DNA from: Bacteroides sp. CAG:545
GTDB lineage: Bacteria > Bacteroidota > Bacteroidia > Bacteroidales > UBA932
Direction of reading: 5' to 3'
NCBI GenBank assembly: GCA_000432515.1
Contig: HF996029.1
Location: 35,254 to 99,253, forward strand
Length of the DNA stretch: 64,000 nt
Below, in pieces: positions 52,210 to 61,061 of this stretch. Under the pieces are notes generated by a model. The model was not told where the DNA came from. It ran no database searches and saw nothing but the letters and a program-made list of their open reading frames with translations. Within the stretch, counting starts at the first letter, position 1. The number at the start of each line of letters is the position of its first letter. The position numbers were made by a program, and so were the translations under genes.

Positions 52210-52217
52210 CAAAGTTA
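52210..52217 (-). promoter_or_regulatory. -7 element of the EPS transcript
   Basis: TAACTTTG on the minus strand matches TAnnTTTG, about 50 bases before the Wza-like start. Confidence 0.6.
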
Positions 52218-52222
52218 TCTAT

Positions 52223-52244
52223 TTTGAAAGTAATTTGAAAGTAA
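52223..52244. repeat. 11-base tandem duplication in the EPS promoter region
   Basis: TTTGAAAGTAA occurs twice head to tail (52223-52233, 52234-52244), directly upstream of the EPS -7 element. Confidence 0.85.
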
Positions 52245-52270
52245 ATGACGAAAGAATTATATAATCTGAG

Positions 52271-52278
52271 TATCTTTG
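52271..52278 (+). promoter_or_regulatory. -7 element of rnhA
   Basis: TATCTTTG matches TAnnTTTG about 65 bases before the rnhA start, divergent from the EPS promoter. Confidence 0.55.
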
Positions 52279-52343
52279 CATTACAAGAGTGCGGTCCTAC
52301 GCCCCCTCTGATGACATTGACATTACAACATAAGACACTATAG

Positions 52344-52850
52344 ATGGACAGACAATATCCTAAGATATATATGTACACTGACGGTGCTTCCAGCGGCAAT
52401 CCAGGCCCCGGAGGCTACGGCGTGGTCCTGAAATGCGGGCCTCTCTACAAGGAACTGAGCGGCGGATTCATACGGACCACCAACAACCGCATGGAACTTC
52501 TCGCGGTCATCACCGGGCTCGAAGCCATAAAATGGAAAAATGCCGACATCGAAATCTGGAGCGACTCTTCCTATGTGGTCGATGCCATAAACCAGGGCTG
52601 GCTGAACAACTGGGTGCGCAAGGATTTCGCAAAAGTCAAGAATCCGGACCTGTGGAAGCGGTTCCTGAACATCTACAGACAGCACCACGTGACATTTCAT
52701 TGGCTTAAAGGGCACGCAGGCCATCCCGAGAACGAGAGATGCGATGAACTGGCTGTGAATGCCGGGGCAGGTGCAATCTCCCGCAATGAGACGCTGCCGG
52801 TGGATGAAGGCTATGAGGCTTCCGCAAATAATGAGGGAACACTGTTCTAA
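52344..52850 (+). CDS. rnhA: Ribonuclease HI
   Basis: 168 residues. The four catalytic carboxylates are visible: Asp in MYTDGASSGNPGPGGYG, Glu in NRMELLAVITGL, Asp in IWSDSSYVVDAI and Asp in ENERCDELAVNA. HDEL-like FHWLKGHAGHPEN contributes the catalytic His. It degrades the RNA strand of RNA-DNA hybrids. Length is slightly above E. coli RNase HI through a polar C-terminal tail. Confidence 0.96.
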   Translation: MDRQYPKIYMYTDGASSGNPGPGGYGVVLKCGPLYKELSGGFIRTTNNRMELLAVITGLEAIKWKNADIEIWSDSSYVVDAINQGWLNNWVRKDFAKVKNPDLWKRFLNIYRQHHVTFHWLKGHAGHPENERCDELAVNAGAGAISRNETLPVDEGYEASANNEGTLF

Positions 52851-52866
52851 AACAGAAAAATATTGC

Positions 52867-52874
52867 TAAATTTG
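52867..52874 (+). promoter_or_regulatory. -7 element of pdxA-recG
   Basis: TAAATTTG matches TAnnTTTG, 27 bases before the pdxA ATG at 52902. Confidence 0.6.
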
Positions 52875-52901
52875 ACTGAATATATACTTTTAAGGAAAAA
52901 T

Positions 52902-53990
52902 ATGATCAACAATAAATTGACCGTCGGAATCACACAGGGAGACGGTAACGGAATCGGATATGAAGTAATAATCAAGGCATTGGCAGATGCCAGAATTCTG
53001 GACAGTTTCACGCCTGTCATATACGGTTCCTCCAAGATTTTCGGTTTCTACCGCAAGCTCATCCACAATCTGGAGCAGCTCGACACGTACGTAATCAATT
53101 CAGCATCAGAGGCCAAGCCCAAGAAGATCAACATTCTCAACTGTCTTCCGGACAATGTCTATGTGGAGCCGGGCCAGCCTTCTCCTGAATCGGCAAAATG
53201 CGCCATCACGGCTCTCGACAAGGCTGTAGAGGACCTCAAGAACGGAGATATCGACGTGCTTGTCACAGGACCTATAAACAAGAGGGCGATGACCAATGCG
53301 GGCTTCGGCTTCACCGGCCACACCGAGTACCTCAAGCAGGCATTCGGAGTAAGCGACGTGGCTATGTTCATGATCAGCAGCCAGTTGAAGATTGCTGTCG
53401 TTACAGGCCACATTCCTCTTAAGGATGTAGTGTCCAGCATCACCTCCGAGAAGATCCTCACCAAACTGAGGCTGATGAACGCTTCCCTGAAACGTGACTT
53501 CGGTGTCACGAAGCCGAAAATCGCCGTGCTCGGCCTGAATCCGCACTGTGGCGACGACGGACTGCTCGGAGACGAGGAGCAGACAATCATTGCACCGGCC
53601 GTGAAAGCTGCCAATGACGAGGGCATCATGGCTTTCGGTCCTTACTCTCCGGACGGCTTCTTCGGACTTGCCAACTACAGCAAATTCGACGCTACATTGG
53701 CAATGTACCATGACCAGGGACTTGCTCCGTTCAAGGCTCTCGATTTCGAAGACGGCGTGAACTTCACTGCAGGACTTCCTGTCGTGCGTACGTCTCCTGA
53801 CCACGGAACCGCATACGGAATGGCAGGACGCGACGAGGCAGACCCGATGTCCATGATGTCTTCCATCTACGCAGCCATCGACATCTACAAGCACAGAGTG
53901 GCATACGACCGTCTCGAAGCAGGAAAGATGCACGAGCGCACTGTAGATGAAGGCAGACCGGAACGTCCTGGCAGACAGCAGATTGAATAA
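52902..53990 (+). CDS. pdxA: 4-hydroxythreonine-4-phosphate dehydrogenase
   Basis: 362 residues from ATG 52902 (MINNKLTVGITQGDGNGIGY); the longer frame from 52863 would cross the -7 element. TGPINKRAM, GHTEYL (metal His), LNPHCGDDG and YHDQGLAPFK (second and third metal His) are the PdxA signatures. It oxidises 4-phosphohydroxy-L-threonine in pyridoxal phosphate synthesis. It is followed by recG after six bases. Confidence 0.95.
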   Translation: MINNKLTVGITQGDGNGIGYEVIIKALADARILDSFTPVIYGSSKIFGFYRKLIHNLEQLDTYVINSASEAKPKKINILNCLPDNVYVEPGQPSPESAKCAITALDKAVEDLKNGDIDVLVTGPINKRAMTNAGFGFTGHTEYLKQAFGVSDVAMFMISSQLKIAVVTGHIPLKDVVSSITSEKILTKLRLMNASLKRDFGVTKPKIAVLGLNPHCGDDGLLGDEEQTIIAPAVKAANDEGIMAFGPYSPDGFFGLANYSKFDATLAMYHDQGLAPFKALDFEDGVNFTAGLPVVRTSPDHGTAYGMAGRDEADPMSMMSSIYAAIDIYKHRVAYDRLEAGKMHERTVDEGRPERPGRQQIE

Positions 53991-53996
53991 TATACA

Positions 53997-56135
53997 ATGC
54001 AGAAAGACCGCAAACTTGAAATCCAGTTTCTGAAAGGAGTCGGGCCGAAACGTGCTCAACTTCTGGAATCCGAATTGGGTGCAGGTACGGTCAGCGAACT
54101 CATAAGAGTATATCCGTACAAATACGTTGACAGAAGCGTGATTGTTCCCATCGCGGGCGTGCCGGTTACCAGCGCGTCGGTTCAGGTGATGGGCAAGGTG
54201 GTTTCGTGCACTCTGCTGGACAAAAGCGGAAAGGCTGTGGACATCGATTCACCCAAGCCCGGTTCCATCAGCCGCTTATGCGTGACGGTCGCAGACGATA
54301 GCGGACAGATGGAAATGGTGTTCTTCAAGGGCATCAAATATATGATTTCCAAGCTCCAGACAGGAAGGAGGTTCATTTTCTTCGGCAAGCCGACATTGTT
54401 CAACGGGCGGGTGAATATGGTCCATCCTGAAATCGACGATCCTGGAAGCGGATGCCAGTCCGGGACAATGACGGGAGTCTATCCTTCTACCGAGAAGCTG
54501 AAGAATGCAGGAATTACCGGAAAGGTGATGAACAGGATCATGGCTGAGGCCCTCAATGTCGCGGTAAACGAAGTCACTGAGACATTGCCCGAATATGTCA
54601 TCAAGGAAAAGGGCCTTGTGTCATTGACCTTTGCATTGAACAATATCCATTTCCCGAAGGATGTCTATGCGCTGAAGAAGGCCGAGTACAGGCTCAAGTT
54701 CGAGGAACTGTTCTATCTCCAGCTTTCTCTGCTGAAACAGAAATATATACGGAGCAGGAACGAACACGGTATCCTGATGCCGAAAGTCGGGGATGCGTTC
54801 AATGTCTGTTACAACGGATTGCCTTACAGCCTCACTGGGGCGCAGAAGCGTGTCATCAAGGAGATACGTTCAGACATGATGAGCGGCAAGCAGATGAACA
54901 GGCTGCTTCAGGGAGATGTGGGCTCCGGAAAAACGATGGTAGCGGTGCTTTCTGCCCTGCTCGCATACGGGAACGGATATCAGACTTGCCTGATGGCTCC
55001 TACGGAAGTACTTGCAAGACAGCATTATACAAACATTGTCAAGTATCTGAAGGACACCGGAGTAAATGTCTCTATTCTTACAGGAACGACTAAGACAGCA
55101 GAAAGGCGGCAGGTTCTCGCGGACCTCGCTGAGGGGAAAACAGGCATCATTGTCGGCACTCATGCGCTGATTGAGGACAATGTGGTGTTCAGCAGACTGG
55201 GCCTTGCCATCATTGACGAGCAGCACAGATTCGGCGTGGAGCAGCGTTCCCGGCTATGGCGCAAATGCCCTGACGGTGTCCCTCCGCATATTCTCGTGAT
55301 GACCGCGACTCCGATTCCGAGGACATTGGCAATGACGCTGTACGGTGATCTGGACGTCTCTGTAATCGACGAGATGCCTCCGGGAAGGAAGCCGGTGCAG
55401 ACCATCCAGATTACGGAAAGGAAAAGGCTTCACCTTTACCAGTTCATCCGCGACCAGATAGCGGCAGGAAGGCAGGCTTTCATCGTCTATCCTATGATAT
55501 TCATAAATGACAAGGTGGATTACAAGAATCTGGAAAGCGGATACGAGGAGGTCGTGGAGGCCTTTCCTTTCCCGCCTTACAAGGTAGCGATAGTCCACGG
55601 GCAGCAGAGCGACGAAGACAAGTCGTTCAACATGAATGCTTTCGTGGCAGGAAGGGCGAACATATTGGTTTCCACTACTGTGATTGAGGTGGGTGTGGAC
55701 GTGCCGAATGCCACGGTGATGGTAATCGAGAGTCCTGAACGTTTCGGCTTGAGCCAGCTTCACCAGCTGAGGGGAAGGGTCGGCCGTGGCGGCGGGGAAT
55801 CCTACTGCATCCTCGTGCGTCCGGACAAGCTCAGTGATGAGTCGAAAAAGCGGATCGACCTGCTCTGCCAGACGGAGGACGGGTTCGTTCTCGCAGAGGA
55901 GGATATGAAAATGCGCGGGCCTGGAGACCTGGAAGGGACTCAGCAGAGCGGACTGCCGATTGAACTGTCCATCGCATCATTGGCCAAGGACGGAGGCATC
56001 CTTTCTGAGGCAAGGGACTATGCCGCACGTGTTCTGGAGCAGGACCCTGACTTGTCCCAGCCGAGGAACTACCTGCTGACTCAGGAGCTCAGAAAAGACA
56101 AATACTTCCACAAGGACTACAGCAAAATAAGTTGA
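53997..56135 (+). CDS. recG: ATP-dependent DNA helicase RecG
   Basis: 712 residues. An N-terminal wedge/OB domain (~10-220), then SF2 helicase motifs: Walker A GDVGSGKTMVA (~302), DEQHRFGVEQR (~405), MTATPIPRTLAMT, and QLRGRVGRGG followed by the C-terminal TRG-type segment. RecG reverses stalled replication forks and branch-migrates junctions. It lies between pdxA and an S9 peptidase gene with gaps of 6 and 13 bases. Confidence 0.97.
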   Translation: MQKDRKLEIQFLKGVGPKRAQLLESELGAGTVSELIRVYPYKYVDRSVIVPIAGVPVTSASVQVMGKVVSCTLLDKSGKAVDIDSPKPGSISRLCVTVADDSGQMEMVFFKGIKYMISKLQTGRRFIFFGKPTLFNGRVNMVHPEIDDPGSGCQSGTMTGVYPSTEKLKNAGITGKVMNRIMAEALNVAVNEVTETLPEYVIKEKGLVSLTFALNNIHFPKDVYALKKAEYRLKFEELFYLQLSLLKQKYIRSRNEHGILMPKVGDAFNVCYNGLPYSLTGAQKRVIKEIRSDMMSGKQMNRLLQGDVGSGKTMVAVLSALLAYGNGYQTCLMAPTEVLARQHYTNIVKYLKDTGVNVSILTGTTKTAERRQVLADLAEGKTGIIVGTHALIEDNVVFSRLGLAIIDEQHRFGVEQRSRLWRKCPDGVPPHILVMTATPIPRTLAMTLYGDLDVSVIDEMPPGRKPVQTIQITERKRLHLYQFIRDQIAAGRQAFIVYPMIFINDKVDYKNLESGYEEVVEAFPFPPYKVAIVHGQQSDEDKSFNMNAFVAGRANILVSTTVIEVGVDVPNATVMVIESPERFGLSQLHQLRGRVGRGGGESYCILVRPDKLSDESKKRIDLLCQTEDGFVLAEEDMKMRGPGDLEGTQQSGLPIELSIASLAKDGGILSEARDYAARVLEQDPDLSQPRNYLLTQELRKDKYFHKDYSKIS

Positions 56136-56148
56136 AAAATCTAAACAG

Positions 56149-58362
56149 ATGAAAGGAACAATAAAATTTGGCGGCCTGGCCGCATTGACAATCAGCGCTT
56201 TACTGACAATGAACTGTACAAGTGACAAAACATCGGAAGGCTATATCGGGCCATCCCAAATCGAAATCAAAGACGGGAAAATGACTCCCGAGGCTCTTCT
56301 CGCTTTCGGAAGGCTGTCTGACCCGCAGCTCTCCCCTGACGGGAAAACCATTCTCTACGGTGTAAGCTACACATCCATTGCGGATAACCGCAGCTGCAGG
56401 AATCTTTTTCTTGTCAATGCTGACGGCACGTCGCCCCGACAGCTTACCCGAGACGGGAAAAGCATAAGCTGTGCAAGATGGTGCAATGACGGCAAGTCCG
56501 TCGCATATGTCCAGGGCGGGCAGATCTGGAAAGCTGATGTCCGCGGGCTCTCCGGAGAAAAGCCTTCACTTGTGAGGAGACAGCAGATCAGCGACGTAAA
56601 GGAAGGCGTCGGTGAGTTCAAGTTCTCCCCAGACGAAAGCAAAGTGCTGTATGTCAGTTATGTACACAGCGACGTAAAGACTCCGAAAGATTCAGACCCA
56701 GCTCTGGACAAGGCTTCCGCTTATGTTGCCGAAGACCTGATGTACCGCCACTGGGACCACTGGGTTACTGAACTGCCTCACACTTTCATTGCTGATTTCA
56801 GCAAAGGAATCACCAAGGAGAACAGCACAGATATCTTGGCGGGTGAAAGCAAATTGTACGAACTGCCTACGGAGCCGTTCAGCGGTCTGGAGCAGCTGGA
56901 CTGGTCACCTGACGGAAAGCACATTGCCTATTCATGCAAGAAGAAAACGGGAAAGGAATATGCATTCAGCACGAATACCGAGATTTACATCTACAATACC
57001 GGAACAGGTGAATGCCAGGTGATTCCGATGGGCGGCGGATATGATACCAATCCGCTCTGGAGTCCTGACGGAAAGTCCATCGTATGGCTGAGCATGGCCC
57101 GCGACGGATATGAGGCTGACAAGGTAAGGCTTATGGCTGCTGATTTCACTGATGGTTCTGTCAGCAATATCCGTGACCTGACTGCTGATTTCAAATACAA
57201 TGCGGCCGGTCCTCTCTGGGATGAGGATTCCCGCAGCATCTATTTCAATGCTCTTGCAGAAGGTGTCCAGGGCGTCTTCAAGGCTGACATTGACGGAATT
57301 ATCAGCAGAATCACGGCCCCTGACGTGTGGTGCGACTACGATTCGCCGTTCGCTGTCCTGAAGGATGGTGACAATACTACGCTGCTTGCAAGCTGGTGCA
57401 GCATGGACTTCCCTACCGAGCTTGTCAGCATTGACGGAAAATCCGGCGAAAGCCGTCAGATAACTGACGAGAACGGTCACATCCTGTCGCAGCTTGCACC
57501 TGATACGATGGAGGCGAGAATGGTGAAGACTGTGGACGGAAAGGATATGCTGACTTGGGTAATGTACCCTCCTCAGTTCGACTCGACCAAGGTTTATCCT
57601 TCGATTCTGATTTGTCTCGGCGGTCCTCAGGGCACATTGAGCCAGTCATGGTCCTACAGATGGAACTACCGTCTTATGGCTGCGCAGGGTTATGTGGTGG
57701 TCATGCCTAACAGGCGTGGCACTACGGCTTTCGGTCAGGACTGGTGCGAACAGATTTCGGGTGACTATTCCGGTCTGAATATCCAGGACTACCTTGCTGC
57801 CGCGAGAGAACTTAAGGCTGAGCCTTATATCGGCAAGATGGCTGCCTGCGGCGCATCCTATGGCGGATATTCTGTATATTACCTTGCTGGAGTTCACGAG
57901 AATACGTTCAACTGCTTTATCGCCCATGCCGGCATTTTCGATGAAAAATATATGTATGGCGAGACTGAGGAGATGTGGTTCTGCAACTGGGACAACGGCG
58001 GTCTTGAGGAATACTCCTATACGCCGGGCCAGATGGGCCCTGCCGGTGACGGAAAGACTTTCGGCGGCATGAAGCAGGGCGGTTCTCCGTGGAGTGACAA
58101 TGCCAAGGCCAAAAGGCACTATGCCCACAGTCCTTCCGAGAATGTAACCAAATGGAACACTCCTATTCTGTGCATCCACGGCGGCATGGATTTCCGTATT
58201 CCGTACGATCAGGGTATGGCGGCGTTCAACTGCGCTCAGATGATGGGTGTTCCGTCCAAGCTGATCATGTTCCCGGAGGAATGCCACTGGATTCTCCAGC
58301 CGCAGAACGCCCTGTTCTGGCATCGCGAGTACTTCGACTGGCTTGACCGCTGGTGTAAATAA
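56149..58362 (+). CDS. S9 family prolyl oligopeptidase-like protease
   Basis: 737 residues. An N-terminal export signal with a possible lipid-modified Cys (LLTMNC near 24), a beta-propeller (~40-470; SPDGKTILYG, SPDGKHIAYS, SPDGKSIVWL blades), and an alpha/beta-hydrolase domain with CGASYGGYS (catalytic Ser near 568), Asp in GGMDFRIPY and His in EECHWI. It resembles acylaminoacyl/dipeptidyl-peptidase members of S9, which trim peptides in the envelope. It probably shares the pdxA-recG transcript and is followed by the folded element copy B. Confidence 0.92.
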   Translation: MKGTIKFGGLAALTISALLTMNCTSDKTSEGYIGPSQIEIKDGKMTPEALLAFGRLSDPQLSPDGKTILYGVSYTSIADNRSCRNLFLVNADGTSPRQLTRDGKSISCARWCNDGKSVAYVQGGQIWKADVRGLSGEKPSLVRRQQISDVKEGVGEFKFSPDESKVLYVSYVHSDVKTPKDSDPALDKASAYVAEDLMYRHWDHWVTELPHTFIADFSKGITKENSTDILAGESKLYELPTEPFSGLEQLDWSPDGKHIAYSCKKKTGKEYAFSTNTEIYIYNTGTGECQVIPMGGGYDTNPLWSPDGKSIVWLSMARDGYEADKVRLMAADFTDGSVSNIRDLTADFKYNAAGPLWDEDSRSIYFNALAEGVQGVFKADIDGIISRITAPDVWCDYDSPFAVLKDGDNTTLLASWCSMDFPTELVSIDGKSGESRQITDENGHILSQLAPDTMEARMVKTVDGKDMLTWVMYPPQFDSTKVYPSILICLGGPQGTLSQSWSYRWNYRLMAAQGYVVVMPNRRGTTAFGQDWCEQISGDYSGLNIQDYLAAARELKAEPYIGKMAACGASYGGYSVYYLAGVHENTFNCFIAHAGIFDEKYMYGETEEMWFCNWDNGGLEEYSYTPGQMGPAGDGKTFGGMKQGGSPWSDNAKAKRHYAHSPSENVTKWNTPILCIHGGMDFRIPYDQGMAAFNCAQMMGVPSKLIMFPEECHWILQPQNALFWHREYFDWLDRWCK

Positions 58363-58376
58363 AGGTTATATAACAG

Positions 58377-58529
58377 GGCTGTGATGGCCGCCGAGATGAC
58401 TCCGCTCACTTTCGTTCGCTTCGGACCCTCCCAACGTTTCCTGCGTGGTCTTCGACCACTTGTCTCCGTCGGGCCCCTCCCGCTTCCCGAGAGCGCGGGA
58501 GCTCACGCCTCTCGGCGACCATCACAGCC
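58377..58529. repeat. Folded GC-rich element, copy B
   Basis: A 153-base block closed by a 20-base stem with one mismatch (58377-58396 with 58510-58529). Inside: TCCTGCGT (58439-58446), a hairpin GTGGTC-TTC-GACCAC (58445-58459), ACTTGT (58458-58463) and a hairpin CTCCCGC / GCGGGAG (58477-58501) with CTTCCCGAG in the loop side. Order and blocks match copy A at 29909-30067. It lies in the gap after the S9 gene, just before a bidirectional terminator. Confidence 0.8.
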
Positions 58530-58545
58530 AGCACATCAAAATTTT

Positions 58546-58580
58546 AAAAAGACCGGCCAGGATTTCTGGTCGGTCTTTTT
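58546..58580. terminator. Bidirectional terminator
   Basis: AAAAAGACCGGCCAG and CTGGTCGGTCTTTTT pair around GATTT with one mismatch and carry T-runs on both strands, between the convergent S9 peptidase and amidase genes. Confidence 0.88.
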
Positions 58581-58591
58581 CGTAGATGTCA

Positions 58592-59479
58592 TTATTTTCC
58601 GTAGCGCTTGAGGATTGGTTCGTAGGCATCGATGCGACGGTCGCGGAGGAACGGCCAGCCCCGGCGCACATACTCAGTGCGGTCAAGGTCAATATTGATG
58701 ACTTTGTTTTCCTCGTGCTCAGTATCAAACTGTGCAAGGATTTCGCCCTGCGGACCTGTGGCGAAGGAATATCCCCAGAAATCCAGGCCAATGGTATTGC
58801 CAGACGGGTCATCTTCGTGGCCTACACGGTTCACCGTAATCACCGGAAGTCCATTGGCCACTGCATGTCCGCGCTGGACGAGCTGCCAAGCCTGACGCTG
58901 CATCTCCTGTTCTTCCTTGCAGTCTGTGCCGACGCCTCCGATGGCTGTAGGATAGATAAGAAGGTCAGCTCCGTTCAATGCCATGAGACGGGCTGCTTCC
59001 GGATACCACTGGTCCCAGCATACGAGAACGCCGAGGTCACCGACAGATGTATGGATCGGCTTGAAGCCCATGTCACCAGGAGTGAAATAGAATTTCTCAT
59101 AGAAACAAGGATCGTCAGGAATATGCATCTTGCGATACTTTCCTGCGATAGTGCCGTCCTTTTCCATCACCACTGCGGTATTGTGATAAATACCCGGAGC
59201 ACGACGTTCGAACAGAGAGAGCACCAGTACGATTCCCAGTTCCTTGGCGAGGGCACCGAACTTCTCTGTAGATGGTCCAGGTATCGGTTCAGCAAGGTCG
59301 CACAATGCTGCCTCTTCCGTCTGGCAGAAATAAACGCTGTTATGAAGTTCCTGAAGCACCACCAGCTGCGCTCCTTTGGCCGCACAGTCACGGATATTCG
59401 CTTCCAGCTTCGCGATATTGGCAGCAATGTCCTTTCCGCAAGACTGCTGCACCATTCCCACTTTAAGAATTCTTGACAT
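58592..59479 (-). CDS. aguB: N-carbamoylputrescine amidase
   Basis: 295 residues, nitrilase superfamily. The catalytic triad is visible as Glu in VVLQELHNSVYF (~45), Lys in YRKMHIPDDP (~120) and Cys in VLVCWDQWYPEAARL (~155). Members with this WYPEAAR context and this neighbour hydrolyse N-carbamoylputrescine to putrescine. It lies 40 bases downstream of the agmatine deiminase gene on the same strand, completing the agmatine-to-putrescine route. Confidence 0.94.
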   Translation of the reverse strand: MSRILKVGMVQQSCGKDIAANIAKLEANIRDCAAKGAQLVVLQELHNSVYFCQTEEAALCDLAEPIPGPSTEKFGALAKELGIVLVLSLFERRAPGIYHNTAVVMEKDGTIAGKYRKMHIPDDPCFYEKFYFTPGDMGFKPIHTSVGDLGVLVCWDQWYPEAARLMALNGADLLIYPTAIGGVGTDCKEEQEMQRQAWQLVQRGHAVANGLPVITVNRVGHEDDPSGNTIGLDFWGYSFATGPQGEILAQFDTEHEENKVINIDLDRTEYVRRGWPFLRDRRIDAYEPILKRYGK

Positions 59480-59519
59480 ATCTGTATTTTTTAAATTTCC
59501 ATTAACCTTCCTAAACAGC

Positions 59520-60563
59520 CTATTGAGCCAACCAGCCTTCAGGGAACTGCATTGTCACGCAATGAAGTCCGCCGTGTCCTGAAAGCAACGGCCTGCAATC
59601 TATGACTTTCACCGTTCTGTCGGGGAACACTTCCTGAAGTCTCTTCCTGGCGATCTCATCCTTAGGGGAGTCAGCGCCAGGAACGAGTACTGCCCCATTG
59701 ATAATCAGGAAATTGGCATAAGACCCTGGCAGCCTGTAACCGTCCAGATATAGAGCATCAGGCAGCGGAAGCGGCACCAACTTATAAGGCTTCCCGTCCA
59801 AAGTCCTCAACGTCTTCAGCTGCTCTTCCATCGCATGCAATTCCTCATAATTCTCATCCGATTCATCCTCGCACTGCGTATAGGCAATCGTATCCGGGGA
59901 ACAGAATCTGGCCATGATATCCACATGACTGTCAGTATCATCGCCTGCGATACCGCCATGTTCCAGCCATATCACCCGCTCAAGACCGAATGCATGCTTC
60001 AGTTCGCCTTCGATCTCCTCCTGTTCAAGATACTCGTTCCTGTTGAGCGAGCACAGGCATTCCTTCGTGGTAAGAAGAGTTCCCTGCCCGTCAGAGTCAA
60101 TGCTTCCCCCTTCCAACACGAACGGTCTCATATCCACGCAGGCCACATCCTGAGCGAAAACATTCTCGAAGAATATCGTCTTGGTTATCTGATTGTCCTT
60201 GTCTGAAGCGAACTTCAATCCCCAGCCGTTGAACACGAAATCATAGAGATATTTCTCACCATTGTCCCCATAGACCGAAATTCCGCCGTGGTCACGCGCC
60301 CAGGTGTCATTGATTTCGCACTGCGCGAAATGGATCCTGTCAATGTCAATGTCCAAATGCAAGGCATCAGACAGCTCCGCCAGTCTCGCGGCAGTCTCCT
60401 CCACCGATGTCGTAACTATCAGAAGTTCTTCAGTCTCAAGCACGGCCGAAGCTATCTTCGCATAACATTCCTGAACCTTGTCCAGTTCATACCACGGAGT
60501 AGTATCATCCGGCCAAGTCAGCTGGACTCCACTCTGTTTCTCCCATTCTGCAGGTAATCTCAT
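59520..60563 (-). CDS. aguA: Agmatine deiminase
   Basis: 347 residues, peptidyl-arginine-deiminase fold. Recognisable parts: MRLPAEWEKQSGVQLTWPDD, NDTWARDHGGISVY with catalytic Asp, GIAGDDTDSHVDIMARF with catalytic His, and the catalytic Cys in LSGHGGLHCVTMQFP near the C-terminus. It converts agmatine to N-carbamoylputrescine. A -7-like TAATTTTG lies at 60592-60585 on the minus strand. Confidence 0.95.
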   Translation of the reverse strand: MRLPAEWEKQSGVQLTWPDDTTPWYELDKVQECYAKIASAVLETEELLIVTTSVEETAARLAELSDALHLDIDIDRIHFAQCEINDTWARDHGGISVYGDNGEKYLYDFVFNGWGLKFASDKDNQITKTIFFENVFAQDVACVDMRPFVLEGGSIDSDGQGTLLTTKECLCSLNRNEYLEQEEIEGELKHAFGLERVIWLEHGGIAGDDTDSHVDIMARFCSPDTIAYTQCEDESDENYEELHAMEEQLKTLRTLDGKPYKLVPLPLPDALYLDGYRLPGSYANFLIINGAVLVPGADSPKDEIARKRLQEVFPDRTVKVIDCRPLLSGHGGLHCVTMQFPEGWLAQ

Positions 60564-60630
60564 AATCTATAATTCCAAAACACGCAAAATTACTCAAATC
60601 GCAGCACAAAAAAAACTACGATAAGAAAAC

Positions 60631-60942
60631 ATGCGTCTTTTTCTCTGCATTATTGAACTTACAAGTTTAGTAGCAACAGCACACCAGCTTGCAAATAGTA
60701 TCCCAGAACACGTTAAAGACCTCATTATCAGCATAGACGCATCAGAATACACCAAAGAATCACTGCAACTTGCAACCAAGCTTGCAACCAAGTCCCGTCA
60801 ATACTTTGACAAGGTGTCTTTAAAGCCAGCCATACAATCAGGGTTGGTACAAATGAAGTATGAGGCACCAAATCATCCTAACCAGAAATACAGTTTGACA
60901 GATCTTGGCAAAGCTGTGCAGAATGTTATAAAGAGTGAATAA
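60631..60942 (+). pseudogene. C-terminal remnant of an AAA_4/RecG-like regulator
   Basis: 103 residues. The last ~40 (KVSLKPAIQSGLVQMKYEAP followed by HPNQKYSLTDLGKAV) match the winged-helix tail of AlbA_2/AAA_4-type proteins, where the family reads lkPaieaGliem...P...NqkYrlT; the large N-terminal ATP-binding part is absent. The first residues look like out-of-context sequence. It is more AT-rich than its neighbours, consistent with a decayed, transferred gene. A 12-base tandem repeat (CTTGCAACCAAG) near 60770 encodes LATKLATK. Confidence 0.6.
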
Positions 60943-61000
60943 TGGAATAAAATCGGCAACAAAGTGCAATTATTGCCAATTTTATATTTATCACGTTAAC

Positions 61001-61034
61001 AAAAGTCCGTTCATCGTGGGAAGAACGGACTTTT
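61001..61034. terminator. Bidirectional terminator
   Basis: AAAAGTCCGTTC (61001-61012) and GAACGGACTTTT (61023-61034) form a perfect 12-base-pair stem, ending the OmpA-family gene leftward. Confidence 0.88.
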
Positions 61035-61061
61035 GTTATGCAGACAGGATGATGTCCTGAA

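Noticed and set aside
58381..58611. A plus-strand open frame over the folded element copy B
   Set aside because: The frame is explained by the GC-rich palindromic element and ends in the next gene's terminator; the frame is not preserved in copy A.
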